Assembly (NCBI GenBank): GCA_040007395.1
Contig: JBDTVG010000049.1
Location: 1 to 64,000, forward strand
Direction of reading: 5' to 3'
From: DATGFK01 sp040007395
GTDB taxonomy: Bacteria; Chloroflexota; Anaerolineae; Aggregatilineales; UBA2796
Length of the DNA: 64,000 nt
The translations under genes and the position numbers were made by a program. The notes under the pieces are model-generated. The model was not told where the DNA came from and made no database searches. It saw only the letters and a program-made list of their open reading frames with translations. Below are positions 1 to 8,239 of this stretch, one piece after another. Every line of letters starts with the position of its first letter. Within the stretch, counting starts at the first letter, position 1.

Positions 1-1045
1 CATTAAGCGACCCTTTTTCGATAGCCAGAGCCAAAGCTTCTATGAGCAGCGGTTTACTCTGGGCTGAGGTAACGAAGGGCTTTACCCTGACACCATCGCG
101 TTGCAGCGCTTCCACTGCTGGGCCACCGATGGAGTTAGATTCCGCGAAGATGGTATCTGGTTTCCAGTGCTGAGTGAGTGCCTTAATGCGGTTTCTTTGA
201 ACTTCCCACGCTACCCCCGTAAAGCGGTCTAGCCACACTTGCCGCCTTGCCGTAGCGTCGAATATGCTTACTACCGTCGCATCGCCGCCTACTGCCCGCG
301 CCCAATCTATCCCAAAGACATAGTTATGCTGTGCCTGTGGCCCGCGTTGTGGATTGAGCACACATACCTCGTTCAAGCGGCGAAACACGGCGGAATTATC
401 GTCAACGAACTGCGCTTCCAATTCCTGACGAGCTTGTAGCTCAGTCATTTCGCTGCGCATGGCAGCTATATCGTCGGCGCTCACATAGGGGTTGCTAGCT
501 GTCCCAAAGGTGAAGCACGCCCAAGATGTTTTGAGCGGGTCTAACCCTCGCACATAGAGCGTTCGGAAGGCGTTCAGTCCATTGGGCGATGAGATAAATA
601 GAGCGCGACCTTTCCTATCCAACAAGGTTGGCAAGAGTACCTCACCAAAGAGCTTCAAGAGGTCTTGGATATACGCGGCTTCATCCAAGATGATTAGGTC
701 AAGACCGCTACCGCGTAGACTATCCGGCTCATGGGCGCTTTTAACGGTCACTTTACCACCGCCGGGAAACGTGATCGAGCGTGGCCCCTCTAAAATCGTA
801 GTCTCTGGAAACTGTCGAGCCAAGATACAGAGTTCAGTCCAGCGTTCGGTAGCCATCGGGTAGCTAGGGCATACGTACCATACTTGCCCGCGTTGAGAGG
901 CACTAGCTACCGCTTCGATTGCACCTAGCATAGATCCACCAAACCGCCGTCCCTTACTCAACACGCGGTAACGTGCTGGACAGTTGAAAACTTCAAGCTG
1001 CGCCGGGTGCATGTTGGGCAATGTTAGTTCAATCTGTCTTGGCAT
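1..1045 (-). CDS. phage terminase large subunit (partial, C-terminus beyond window)
   Basis: DNA-packaging motor ATPase and nuclease of a tailed phage or prophage. The frame stays open to base 1, so about 348 N-terminal residues are visible and the end lies left of the window. A Walker A-like loop SKGRRFGGS (residues ~30-38), Walker B with catalytic Glu LIILDEAA (~117-124), a coupling motif SSPNG (~152-156) and the start of an RNase H-fold nuclease, GIDWAR (~245-250), are seen in order. The start is the ATG at 1045 with AAAGGAG upstream. It lies just downstream of a small terminase-like gene, the usual order of phage packaging genes. Whether the element is intact cannot be judged from this edge. 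Confidence 0.88.
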   Translation of the reverse strand, partial: MPRQIELTLPNMHPAQLEVFNCPARYRVLSKGRRFGGSMLGAIEAVASASQRGQVWYVCPSYPMATERWTELCILARQFPETTILEGPRSITFPGGGKVTVKSAHEPDSLRGSGLDLIILDEAAYIQDLLKLFGEVLLPTLLDRKGRALFISSPNGLNAFRTLYVRGLDPLKTSWACFTFGTASNPYVSADDIAAMRSEMTELQARQELEAQFVDDNSAVFRRLNEVCVLNPQRGPQAQHNYVFGIDWARAVGGDATVVSIFDATARRQVWLDRFTGVAWEVQRNRIKALTQHWKPDTIFAESNSIGGPAVEALQRDGVRVKPFVTSAQSKPLLIEALALAIEKGSLN

Positions 1046-1202
1046 TCATTTCTCCTTTCTCAATTGATATGTTGCGATTCTTCGTTTTCAATTGACCTGT
1101 TGTATTTAGGTCAGTACGGCTCATTCACTGAATTACTCGCTGTGAATTTCTTCTCTATGGCGCTATGCTGCTATCGATGGGATTTAGTTCCGATAATTGC
1201 GC

Positions 1203-1550
1203 TTATCTTTCTCTCGGCTCAATCGCGGGTTGTGCGGTTGTGTCCAGCGTGGGGTTATCATCGGCGGCTTGCCCACCCCAGTGAAGTACGACCCTCACGG
1301 TGTCAGAATCAGCCGACAGGCGTACTTTCTCGACAGGCCGACCAATTACATAGCTGAGGTACAGTTCGGCAGCACGAATGTTGTTTCGCATAGCAGCAGC
1401 GTAGAGCTTATCGAGAACCTCTGCGACCTTCTCTGCGCTTGAAGCTGCTTTTACGCCTTCTATAAAGGGCAGTTCGGCGGATAACGGAGGTCGCCCCGGC
1501 CCGCCTGCCTTGCCCGGTAGGAACTTGCCCTTGCTGTCACGGTCTATCAT
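1203..1550 (-). CDS. small terminase-like / DUF5681-type phage protein
   Basis: A 115-residue protein with the N-terminal signature KGKFLPGKAGGPGRPP, a basic Gly-Pro-rich stretch typical of short phage proteins encoded just before the large terminase (DUF5681-like). It is followed by two or three predicted helices (FIEGVKAASSAEKVAEVL, AAELYLSYVIGRPVEKV) resembling the DNA-recognition domain of such proteins. AAGGA lies seven bases before the ATG. The large terminase starts 157 bases downstream on the same strand. Its role in recognising phage DNA for packaging is inferred from position and the GRP motif; it has no catalytic motif. Confidence 0.65.
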   Translation of the reverse strand: MIDRDSKGKFLPGKAGGPGRPPLSAELPFIEGVKAASSAEKVAEVLDKLYAAAMRNNIRAAELYLSYVIGRPVEKVRLSADSDTVRVVLHWGGQAADDNPTLDTTAQPAIEPRER

Positions 1551-1862
1551 GTGGTTTTCCTTATTGAGCGGTTTAAAAGGAGGGATGAACGGGGGTTGGG
1601 GTCAAACTGCGCTGGAACTATGTCTGAGCAAATGGGGGACTTTTTTGATGCACTTTTGCGGTTTCATGAACCACCTATTGTCTCAGCGACTAGATAAATG
1701 GCAGTGGGGATTTCTAATTTCCCGACCTAATCTAATACTTCATGCGTTGTTATCTTAGGTCGGGAAATTGAGATTCCACCGGGTTGTTTACCTAGACAGT
1801 GACTTGGTAAATGGCACATAGAACGACAAAAAGCGCATCGGAAAGTTCCCCATTTTTACCAC
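1551..1862. other. intergenic gap of the phage-like element
   Basis: This 312-base gap lies between two minus-strand genes and has no convincing gene; the plus-strand frame through it has no codon signature or recognisable product. Its only clear structure is the long inverted repeat listed separately at 1716-1769. Confidence 0.5.
1716..1769. repeat. perfect 15-bp inverted repeat with 24-base loop
   Basis: AATTTCCCGACCTAA (1716-1730) and TTAGGTCGGGAAATT (1755-1769) are exact reverse complements around a 24-base loop. The flanks (GTGGGGATTT to the left, GAGATTCCAC to the right) are also partly complementary. There is no run of T after either arm, so a simple intrinsic terminator is unlikely. 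A regulatory or processing hairpin, or a recombination or replication site of the element, are open possibilities. Confidence 0.75.
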
Positions 1863-3005
1863 CTACTTTGCTTTCGCTTTACGCGATGTCACAAACGCCG
1901 ACATTCCACGTACAACCTCGGCGGAATATAGATATGCGGTATATGTGTCCGACCCTTTCTTTGCCTCATAGGTGCTCGTATGCTTGAATCCCTTTTTCTC
2001 GCAAAGGTAGTCGAATTGCTCTGGCGTAATCCCTAGTATTTTCGCCGCTGCCATTCTGGAAAATAGCTGATTAGGGTCGTTTGGTTCATAGCTAGGTATT
2101 CCGGCGACAGCGCTGAACTTCCGCTTCGCATATTTCCGCTTTTTGTGGGCTTTCTTTGCAACCTCTTTATGCGTCACATCTCCCCGGCTCACCGATAGCC
2201 ATATTGAGAGAATTAGCTCAATCGTCGCCGTCATTAGCTTGTCCGCTGTTAGGTTTTCGGCTTTGCCAAGATATACCTTGAACAACTTCCCGCCTTGCCG
2301 CTTACAGATATACCAAAAATCGCGCCCATTACGTATCTGTTTGCTGGCTTGATATGAGGTATCAGACGTAAGGGGCGAATACAACTTCGATATTTTCACA
2401 TCGAAGCTATCGACTTCACCCCATTCCTTGAGATTGTTTTCTCCAATATCCGCCTGTATATACGCCTTGCCCTTTTCCCAAGACAGTTCGACGGTTGGCG
2501 TAGAGGTCCAGCGGAAGTCTGTATCCCATTTTGGCAGCGCGTAGTCGTAGTTAATGCCGTCTGCATCTGTCTGGGTGTTTAGTAAGCAGTTGAAATCCCG
2601 TACAAGCCGCATGATCTTGTACAGCGTATCTGCGTCGATCAGCGTACCTATATCTTCACCGCAAAAATAGTCTCCAAGTGGGACACAATATATCGTCCCC
2701 TCAGGAACAATTTCCCTTAGGTGTACCTCTGCAATTTGCGTTGGCGGTAACGCTGCAAATTGCGTTGGCGATAACGCTGCAATTTCCCTTAGCGATAACG
2801 CTGCAATTTCCCGCCGTGCCCGGACAGTAACGGGGATAGCTTTAGCAGAAATGTCCCACACAGTTGCCTCACCCGATTCTTGGTGGTAGCTAAAGTTTGG
2901 GATTATCTCTTTTATACGCTTAGTCAGGAGCGCGTCACGAGATAGAATCCAGCCGAATACCAGCTGTATTTCTGGTTTTGTGGTAGAATTGGGTTTAGTA
3001 GACAC
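1863..3005 (-). CDS. unknown phage-element protein with octapeptide repeats
   Basis: I do not recognise this roughly 380-residue protein. Residues ~65-100 hold four and a half tandem octapeptides of the type REIAALSL / TQFAALPP, matching 24-bp DNA repeats. The C-terminal ~70 residues (SRMAAAKILGITPEQFDYL ... LYSAEVVRGM) look like a small helix-turn-helix module of the kind that reads DNA, which is inference. It is minus strand, between a zinc-ribbon gene and the terminase genes. A TTG at 3011 is possible, but the GTG at 3005 has GGGAG seven bases upstream and is preferred. No catalytic motif is evident. Confidence 0.6.
   Translation of the reverse strand: MSTKPNSTTKPEIQLVFGWILSRDALLTKRIKEIIPNFSYHQESGEATVWDISAKAIPVTVRARREIAALSLREIAALSPTQFAALPPTQIAEVHLREIVPEGTIYCVPLGDYFCGEDIGTLIDADTLYKIMRLVRDFNCLLNTQTDADGINYDYALPKWDTDFRWTSTPTVELSWEKGKAYIQADIGENNLKEWGEVDSFDVKISKLYSPLTSDTSYQASKQIRNGRDFWYICKRQGGKLFKVYLGKAENLTADKLMTATIELILSIWLSVSRGDVTHKEVAKKAHKKRKYAKRKFSAVAGIPSYEPNDPNQLFSRMAAAKILGITPEQFDYLCEKKGFKHTSTYEAKKGSDTYTAYLYSAEVVRGMSAFVTSRKAKAK
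2708..2815 (-). repeat. 24-bp tandem repeat inside a coding region
   Basis: Four consecutive 24-base units (2708-2731, 2732-2755, 2756-2779, 2780-2803) and half a fifth, each starting CAATTT or CAAATT and three of them ending CGCTG on the plus strand. The unit length is a multiple of three, so copy-number change would add or remove eight residues without breaking the frame. The two middle units differ by only two bases, suggesting recent expansion. Confidence 0.85.
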
Positions 3006-3063
3006 TTTCAATCTCCCTGATTGTGTTTGCGCCAGCTGAACTCGGCTCTAACCGGGTTACCAT

Positions 3064-3090
3064 AAGCTCACCTGCGAAGTGAGCTTTTTT
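3064..3090 (+). terminator. intrinsic terminator hairpin, plus-strand polarity
   Basis: AAGCTCAC (3064-3071) pairs perfectly with GTGAGCTT (3079-3086) around a seven-base loop and runs into six T (3085-3090). It reads as a terminator only on the plus strand, yet the genes on both sides are on the minus strand. Confidence 0.6.
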
Positions 3091-3124
3091 GTTGTCTGGC
3101 TATACTGATAAAGGCGATGAACGA

Positions 3125-3152
3125 CCCCCAAAAAGACACTTTTGGGGGTTTT
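3125..3152 (+). terminator. second intrinsic terminator-like hairpin, plus strand
   Basis: CCCCCAAAA (3125-3133) pairs perfectly with TTTTGGGGG (3140-3148) around a six-base loop, followed by TTTT. The stem is nearly symmetric, but the minus side reads into AAAA outside the stem, so polarity again favours the plus strand. Together with 3064-3090 this makes a tandem pair upstream of the minus-strand gene ending at 1863. Confidence 0.5.
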
Positions 3153-3182
3153 CTAACATATTTACAACTTACTTGTAACCTA

Positions 3183-3785
3183 TTACAGCCTAAATGGCGG
3201 TTTCAAGGCTTTCAACTTATGCCGTGCTCCGTTTCTGATAGCTTTATAGCGCGATGTACCTATCGGCTTCTTTATTAAGCCCTGCTGGAGTGCTAAGGCA
3301 TTGTAGGCTGCGGTTTGCACTTCGATTGCTTTGTGTGGTTTGTGCAGGCTATCGTCTTCGTAATCGCCAAACCACATTTTGTATTGGTACGTTTGCCAAG
3401 CTGCGATAGCTAGGCGTTCCTCAACGGCGAACTGTGCGATTTGGTCAGGCGTAAGTCGGTTTAGGAAGTCGCTGGAATCCTTGTAGTTTCCTAGACTTCC
3501 AATCGGCCTTTTATCATCAGGTATCCTAGCATGGCCCTCAATGAACTGTTGCATATCTCGGTTCCCAAGTTCCTCGGTAGTTGGATCGTAGTCATTGTGA
3601 TCATCATCGCGGCGACTTTGGTTAAGCTGATCGTTACGCATTGAGAGCGCAGCCGCTTTCAGGGAAGGGTCGTTCTCATAAGCAGCTATCAGCTTGTGCT
3701 GTTGGCGGCATACATCGCAGTAATCTAAGCTATACGGCACTAGGCGGTCACTGCAAGCCAAACATGGTACTAATCCCTTAGTCAT
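3183..3785 (-). CDS. zinc-ribbon protein of the phage-like element, unknown function
   Basis: A 200-residue protein opening with two CxxC knuckles (CLAC at residues ~8-11 and CDVC at ~23-26), so the N-terminus probably folds around one zinc ion. An acidic, polar linker (RRDDDHNDYD) and a helical C-terminal half rich in Ala, Tyr and Lys follow. No enzyme motif is visible. It is the first gene of the minus-strand series leading to the terminase; AGGAG lies nine bases before the ATG. Small zinc-ribbon proteins are common phage regulators or recombination helpers, but that is inference. It lies next to the probable element boundary. Confidence 0.55.
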   Translation of the reverse strand: MTKGLVPCLACSDRLVPYSLDYCDVCRQQHKLIAAYENDPSLKAAALSMRNDQLNQSRRDDDHNDYDPTTEELGNRDMQQFIEGHARIPDDKRPIGSLGNYKDSSDFLNRLTPDQIAQFAVEERLAIAAWQTYQYKMWFGDYEDDSLHKPHKAIEVQTAAYNALALQQGLIKKPIGTSRYKAIRNGARHKLKALKPPFRL

Positions 3786-3886
3786 TACCTTTTACTCCTA
3801 GATACAAACCCGGCTCAATGTCGGGCATAATCGGTATGGGAATCGAACTAGGCCGCAGCCGTTCGCTTAGCTAGTAAGATGTTGGA

Positions 3887-4759
3887 TTGGAATTGGTGAA
3901 ACGTCTTTTTAGTAGAGGCTATGCAATAGCGATAAATCGTCCCCGAACGCAAAGTTATCGCGGTAGCAAGGACAGCGCACTGGCTTTGTATTATCTATGG
4001 CTGACTGGTGAAGTGATGACACACCATCGTGACCGCTTTGAGCGCGTCTATGCCCTCACCGAAAAGGTCGCGCCCGCGCACCTAATCCGTGAACACGACG
4101 AAGTCGAGGCAGATCGCTTCTTGATCAAAAAGGAAATTGGCTTTAGCGGTCTGTCGCGGCTGAACCGAACGAGTGATTCGTATCGGCGTGGCGAGCCAGA
4201 TCAGGCCGCGAAGAAGTTGCTTGAGGCGATGTTGGCTGACGGCGACATGATCGAGGTGAAGGTTGAAGGCTGGAAAATGAAACACTACGCACTCGGCAAC
4301 GACGCTGAGATAATTAGCGAGTTAAGCGCAGGGCAGGTGCCGAAGTCGTGGGCACCCTTGGAGGCGACCACGACTGAAGAAGTCGTCTTTCTCTCACCGC
4401 TTGATCCTGTTTCTGCACGCGGGCGAGCCAAAGTTTTGTTCGGCTTTGACTACGTGTGGGAGGTATACAAGCCTGAGCCTCAGCGCAAGTTTGGCTACTA
4501 CACGTTGCCGATTCTGTGGGGCGACCGACTCGTTGGGCGTTTCGACAGCAAACTCGACCGGTCAACCAACACGTTCGTCATCCTTGGCTTGTGGTTGGAA
4601 GACGAAGCCCTCGGCAACGATGAGGCATTTGCAGCGGCATTGGCTGGCGGGTTTGCGCGATTCGTCACGTTCCTCGGTGCGAGCAAGCTGGATGCAAAAG
4701 CGATTCGCGAGCCATTGCTACGCCAATGTGTATCTTCTTCAATGGAAGATCTTTCCTAA
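3887..4759 (+). pseudogene. 5'-truncated YcaQ-like winged-helix protein (DNA glycosylase family)
   Basis: The family removes bulky or cross-linked bases from DNA or is a related winged-helix protein (HTH_42/YcaQ). This copy has 290 residues, while members are usually nearer 380-400. Family-like sequence begins only around LALYYLWLTGEVM (~residues 32-44), with HHRDRFERVYALTEKVAP next and the C-terminal region (VLFGFDYVWEVYKP, KFGYYTLPILWGDRLVGRFD) intact. The missing N-terminus normally carries the catalytic QxQ/QxD element, so activity is unlikely. Only a TTG start is available (3887), and an in-frame TAA lies at 3875. The break coincides with the end of the phage-like genes, implying disruption by integration; the 5' part may lie beyond the left edge. 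Confidence 0.7.
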
Positions 4760-4765
4760 AGCTAG

Positions 4766-5482
4766 CTAGCCTGCGGCCTGAATGGTGGTTTCTGGGTTCA
4801 TGTTGAACCGATAGCCCAAGCCCGATTCGGTCAGCAGATAGGTTGGGTTGCTGAGGTCTTCGCCCAATTTTCGGCGCAACTGCCGGACAAGGATACGAAT
4901 CGAAGATCGTTCGCCCCTGCCCTCGTGGTTGCCGCCGTAAATCCGGGTCAGCAGGGTACTGTAGGAAACCGACTGTCCCTCGGCCTCGATAAGCGCGGTC
5001 AGCAGTTTATATTCGTTGCGCGTCAGATGGATCACTTCTTTTGCCATCGTGACCAATTGGGCATTGAAGTCTACGGTCAGGTTGCCAACGGTGATCATCG
5101 ACTCGTTGGTCGCGGTGCGTGCCAACCGCCGCTGTACCGCCTTGACACGGGCGATCAGTTCTTCGATGCTGAATGGCTTGACCAGATAATCGTCCGCGCC
5201 CGCATCCAATGCTTTAATCTTGGTGGCTTCGTCGCTGGCGACCGAAACAATAATGACCGGAATCGAAGTCCAACTACGGAGTCCGCGACACACATCCAGC
5301 CCACTCGCCCCCGACTCGAACATCAGATCGAGCAGCACCAGATCGGGGCGGTGAATCGCCAGCGCTGAAGGCAATGAGTCGGCATCAGCAAGGCCAGTTG
5401 CCCGGTAGCCTTGACTCTTGAGCGCTCGGATCAGAGTCGTGCGGAAGTGCTTTTCGTCATCAACGATCAGCAGATGCGCCAT
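4766..5482 (-). CDS. KdpE-like OmpR-family response regulator
   Basis: DNA-binding regulator of a two-component system, 238 residues from the chosen start. The receiver domain has the acidic pair in LLIVDDEKHF, phospho-acceptor Asp in LVLLDLMF, the switch Ser/Thr in IIVSVASDEA and Lys in YLVKPFS. The C-terminal winged helix includes LTRNEYKLLTALIEAEG and VRQLRRKLGED. The frame is open further upstream, but MAHLLIVDDE at 5482 with GAGG upstream is the natural start. It overlaps the kinase gene stop (5460) by 23 bases, so the two are translationally coupled. No kdpFABC potassium pump is visible, so the target is unknown; the ammonium transporter just upstream is a candidate. Confidence 0.85.
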   Translation of the reverse strand: MAHLLIVDDEKHFRTTLIRALKSQGYRATGLADADSLPSALAIHRPDLVLLDLMFESGASGLDVCRGLRSWTSIPVIIVSVASDEATKIKALDAGADDYLVKPFSIEELIARVKAVQRRLARTATNESMITVGNLTVDFNAQLVTMAKEVIHLTRNEYKLLTALIEAEGQSVSYSTLLTRIYGGNHEGRGERSSIRILVRQLRRKLGEDLSNPTYLLTESGLGYRFNMNPETTIQAAG

Positions 5483-6593
5483 CAGTCTCATCCTCAAAAT
5501 AGGATACGAATGGTAGGGCAACGATGAAGCGCGTCTGATACGGCTCGAATTCAGCCCATAGCCGCCCGCCATGTGCTTCGACTAACCCCTTACACACCGC
5601 CAACCCCAAGCCGATCCCGCTGGCCTTCGTCGTGGCAAATCGCTGAAAGAGCCGTCCTCGATCCGCTAACTTAACGCCCGATCCCGTATCCTCGACCCTA
5701 ATCCAGATCTCGGCTTTTTCGGCTGGTTGCAAGGCTACGGTGAGTTTGCAGGGCGGTTCGCCGTGTCGCAGTGCGTTTTCGACGAGATTGGTTAACACCG
5801 CGTCGATCAGGTCAAAGTCAAATTGGAACAGCGGCAGCACATCGGGAATAATCGCCGTCAACGATTTATCGGCAACCGCTTCAGGCCAGCGCTTGAAGAC
5901 CACACTGATCACTTCGTCTAGCGAATGCCAGTCGCGGTTGATCTGCACGGCATGTGCTTCGAGGCGCGAAAGCTGTAATACATTAGCAATCAACCGATTG
6001 AGCCGATCACATTCCTCGTTGGCATCCAGCAGCAGCAGTCGGCTTTCAGTCTCCGACTCATCAATTGCTAGAACGCTGGTCAGGGCAGTTTTGATAATGG
6101 CAAGCGGCGTGCGTAAATTGTGCGAGATCAGACTGAGCAAGGTAGATCGCAGGAGATCAGCCTCGCGGTAGATCACAGTCTGGATTGCCCGTTGGCGGGC
6201 ACGCTCCGCCATGATGCACGTTACGACAGAAACGACTAGAAAGGCGACTGGATCGAGCAGTAGAGAGGGCACAGCAACCTGCAACGTGAACACAGGCGGC
6301 ACAAGGAAAAAGTCGTAGCACAGAAAACTGAACAGCCCGCAGAAAAGTGTTACCCCCGGATTGGCGATCATGGCGCATATCAGCACAATAAACAGGTACA
6401 GCACTGAAATGTTCAGAGTCCCCAGCGAAGATCGAAAATGGAAGATCGCCAGTGTGGTTCCCAGCACAACAGCGCACATCACGAGATATTGACTCGCGAT
6501 GGCGAGTGTATTTTGTCCGATCCAGCGCTTTCGTTGCATAGGCGCTTCACTCAAAAAGAGTCTCGTGATGTTCATCTTGTGTCTTCGTCTCAT
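5460..6593 (-). CDS. KdpD-like membrane sensor histidine kinase (short form)
   Basis: A 377-residue sensor kinase with four membrane helices (residues ~30-128) of the DUF4118/KdpD type, then a HisKA domain with the phospho-acceptor His in LISHNLRTPL (~H158). The usual Asp after His is Asn here. ATPase boxes follow: NLVENALRHG (~270), DTGSGV, and GIGLGLAVCKG (~330). It lacks the long N-terminal KdpD sensor and universal-stress domains of the canonical potassium sensor. It partners the overlapping response regulator at 4766-5482. Nearby Met7 (6575) is an alternative start; neither has a strong ribosome-binding site. Confidence 0.85.
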   Translation of the reverse strand: MRRRHKMNITRLFLSEAPMQRKRWIGQNTLAIASQYLVMCAVVLGTTLAIFHFRSSLGTLNISVLYLFIVLICAMIANPGVTLFCGLFSFLCYDFFLVPPVFTLQVAVPSLLLDPVAFLVVSVVTCIMAERARQRAIQTVIYREADLLRSTLLSLISHNLRTPLAIIKTALTSVLAIDESETESRLLLLDANEECDRLNRLIANVLQLSRLEAHAVQINRDWHSLDEVISVVFKRWPEAVADKSLTAIIPDVLPLFQFDFDLIDAVLTNLVENALRHGEPPCKLTVALQPAEKAEIWIRVEDTGSGVKLADRGRLFQRFATTKASGIGLGLAVCKGLVEAHGGRLWAEFEPYQTRFIVALPFVSYFEDETDGASADR

Positions 6594-6607
6594 CTAAAGA
6601 TAACAAC

Positions 6608-6644
6608 AAAGGGACAAAACGGTTATTGATCGCTTTGTCCCTTT
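6608..6644 (-). terminator. hairpin at the end of the ammonium transporter gene
   Basis: AAAGGGACAAA (6608-6618) and TTTGTCCCTTT (6634-6644) pair perfectly over 11 bp around a 15-base loop. On the minus strand the 3' arm continues into TTTGTTGTT, giving a plausible intrinsic terminator between the transporter and the downstream kinase gene. It would uncouple the two or allow partial read-through. Confidence 0.55.
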
Positions 6645-6688
6645 ATGCCAGACTATCTTAGGTTGTACAAGCCTGGGTGTGATTGAAT

Positions 6689-8239
6689 TTAGTCACCAGC
6701 GAGCGCTGTCGCGCCGCCTACCTTGCCCAGTTTCTTGGCTTCCTCAAGGGATTTGGGCGTGCCATCGTTACCCAGCAACGCATATTCTGGGTAGGCCGAT
6801 GTGCCATGCTCGTGGATGTCCAAGCCTTCGATCTCGCCAGCCGCCGAGACGCGCAGCGTGCCTGTCGCCTTGACCGCATACATCAGAGCCATTGCAGCGA
6901 CAAAGGTGCCAACTGTGACAGCGGCGCTGCCGATGAACTGCGCCACCAACTGACCTGCGCCACCACCGTACAGCAAGCCTGAGATGACAACACTGGTATC
7001 AGCGCCCGTCGGGGTGGGTACCCCATACTTGCCTGCTGCGAACAGACCAAGCGACAGTGTTCCCCAGATACCGGCCACCATGTGAACTGGAACTGCACCA
7101 ATTGGGTCGTCAATTCGCAGATATTCCAGCGCTTCGATAGCCGCAATGACGACGATGCCGCCGCCGATACCGATAAAGAACGCGCCAATCGGGTCTACCC
7201 AGTAGCAGGGGCAGGTAATGGCTACCAAACCAGCCAAGAACCCGTTAACCGTGATGCCTAGATCCCACTTCTTGGTACGTGCATACTGAATAAACATAGC
7301 TGTCAGACCTGCCGAAGCAGCGGCGAGAGTGGTATTGAACGATACACGACCAATACCGCTGGCATCCAGCGCCGAAAGCGTGCTGCCGGGGTTGAAGCCG
7401 TACCAACCAAACCACAGGAGCAAACCACCGCAGGCACCGATGATCAGATCGTGCGGGGCCATTGGTCCGCCGCCGTCACGCTTGAAGACGCGCCCCAAAC
7501 GTGGTCCCAGCGCGATAGCACCTGCTAGTGAAATGACACCACCGATGGTGTGAACCACTGTCGAACCCGCGAAGTCGCGGAATCCGAGAGGCTGCATGAC
7601 TGCCAACCAGCCGTCTGGGCCCCAGCCCCAGTGACCGATGATTGGGTAAATGAAGCCCGTTACGCCGACGCTATAGATCAGGTCACCGACAAAACCGCAG
7701 CGACCAATCATTGCGCCCGAAGTAATGGTCGAGCAGGTATCCGCGAAAGCAAACTGGAAGACCCAGAAGGCCAACAGCGGTACACCCGTAGAACCATAGG
7801 TTTCCGGCAAGCCTTGCAGCAAAAAGCCAGTCGTGCCGATAAGTGGTGTACCCGGCTCGAACATGAAGGCAAAACCCCATGCCCAGAAGGTGATACCGCA
7901 AATACAAGTATCGGCAATACCTTCGATCAGGATGTTCACCGACTCACGGGAGCGGGCAAAGCCAGCTTCCAACATCACAAAACCTACCTGCATGGCGAAG
8001 ACTAGGAAAGCCGCCACTAGTGTCCAGACGGTGTTCACGGCATTGATCGTGGGTACATGCCCAGCAGGATCTGTCCCCTGCGCATGAGCCGACTGTCCCA
8101 TAAACAATGTGATGAGTAGCATAACAATTGCTAGACCGATCACCTTACCTGCAAACAGGATAGCAACATTACGTCGCATTACCGGATTGCGGGCATTTGT
8201 GATGAAGCGTTGACGCGCTTCTCGCAACTTGTGCATCAT
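6689..8239 (-). CDS. amt: ammonium transporter (Amt/Rh family)
   Basis: Membrane channel for ammonium uptake, about 516 residues. After a signal-peptide-like first segment (LAIVMLLITLFMGQSAHAQG) come about eleven membrane helices. The conserved Asp region FADTCSTITSGAMIGRCGF and the twin-His pore are present: first His in TVVHTIGGV, second in VPVHMVAGIWGTLSLGLFA. The family block TCPCYWVDPIGAFFIGI is also clear. The frame continues to a GTG at 8251, but GAGGGAC lies exactly where a ribosome-binding site for the ATG at 8239 should be. No PII (glnB/glnK) gene is visible next to it, unlike many amt loci. The C-terminal tail (PEYALLGNDGTPKSL) is cytosolic. Confidence 0.95.
   Translation of the reverse strand: MMHKLREARQRFITNARNPVMRRNVAILFAGKVIGLAIVMLLITLFMGQSAHAQGTDPAGHVPTINAVNTVWTLVAAFLVFAMQVGFVMLEAGFARSRESVNILIEGIADTCICGITFWAWGFAFMFEPGTPLIGTTGFLLQGLPETYGSTGVPLLAFWVFQFAFADTCSTITSGAMIGRCGFVGDLIYSVGVTGFIYPIIGHWGWGPDGWLAVMQPLGFRDFAGSTVVHTIGGVISLAGAIALGPRLGRVFKRDGGGPMAPHDLIIGACGGLLLWFGWYGFNPGSTLSALDASGIGRVSFNTTLAAASAGLTAMFIQYARTKKWDLGITVNGFLAGLVAITCPCYWVDPIGAFFIGIGGGIVVIAAIEALEYLRIDDPIGAVPVHMVAGIWGTLSLGLFAAGKYGVPTPTGADTSVVISGLLYGGGAGQLVAQFIGSAAVTVGTFVAAMALMYAVKATGTLRVSAAGEIEGLDIHEHGTSAYPEYALLGNDGTPKSLEEAKKLGKVGGATALAGD

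Noticed and set aside
3825..3870. tRNA-like T-arm sequence (reads as TTCGATTCCC on the minus strand)
   Set aside because: The T-loop motif is present but the arms on each side do not pair and no anticodon or acceptor stem was found. It may be a remnant of an attachment site, but a tRNA gene cannot be supported.
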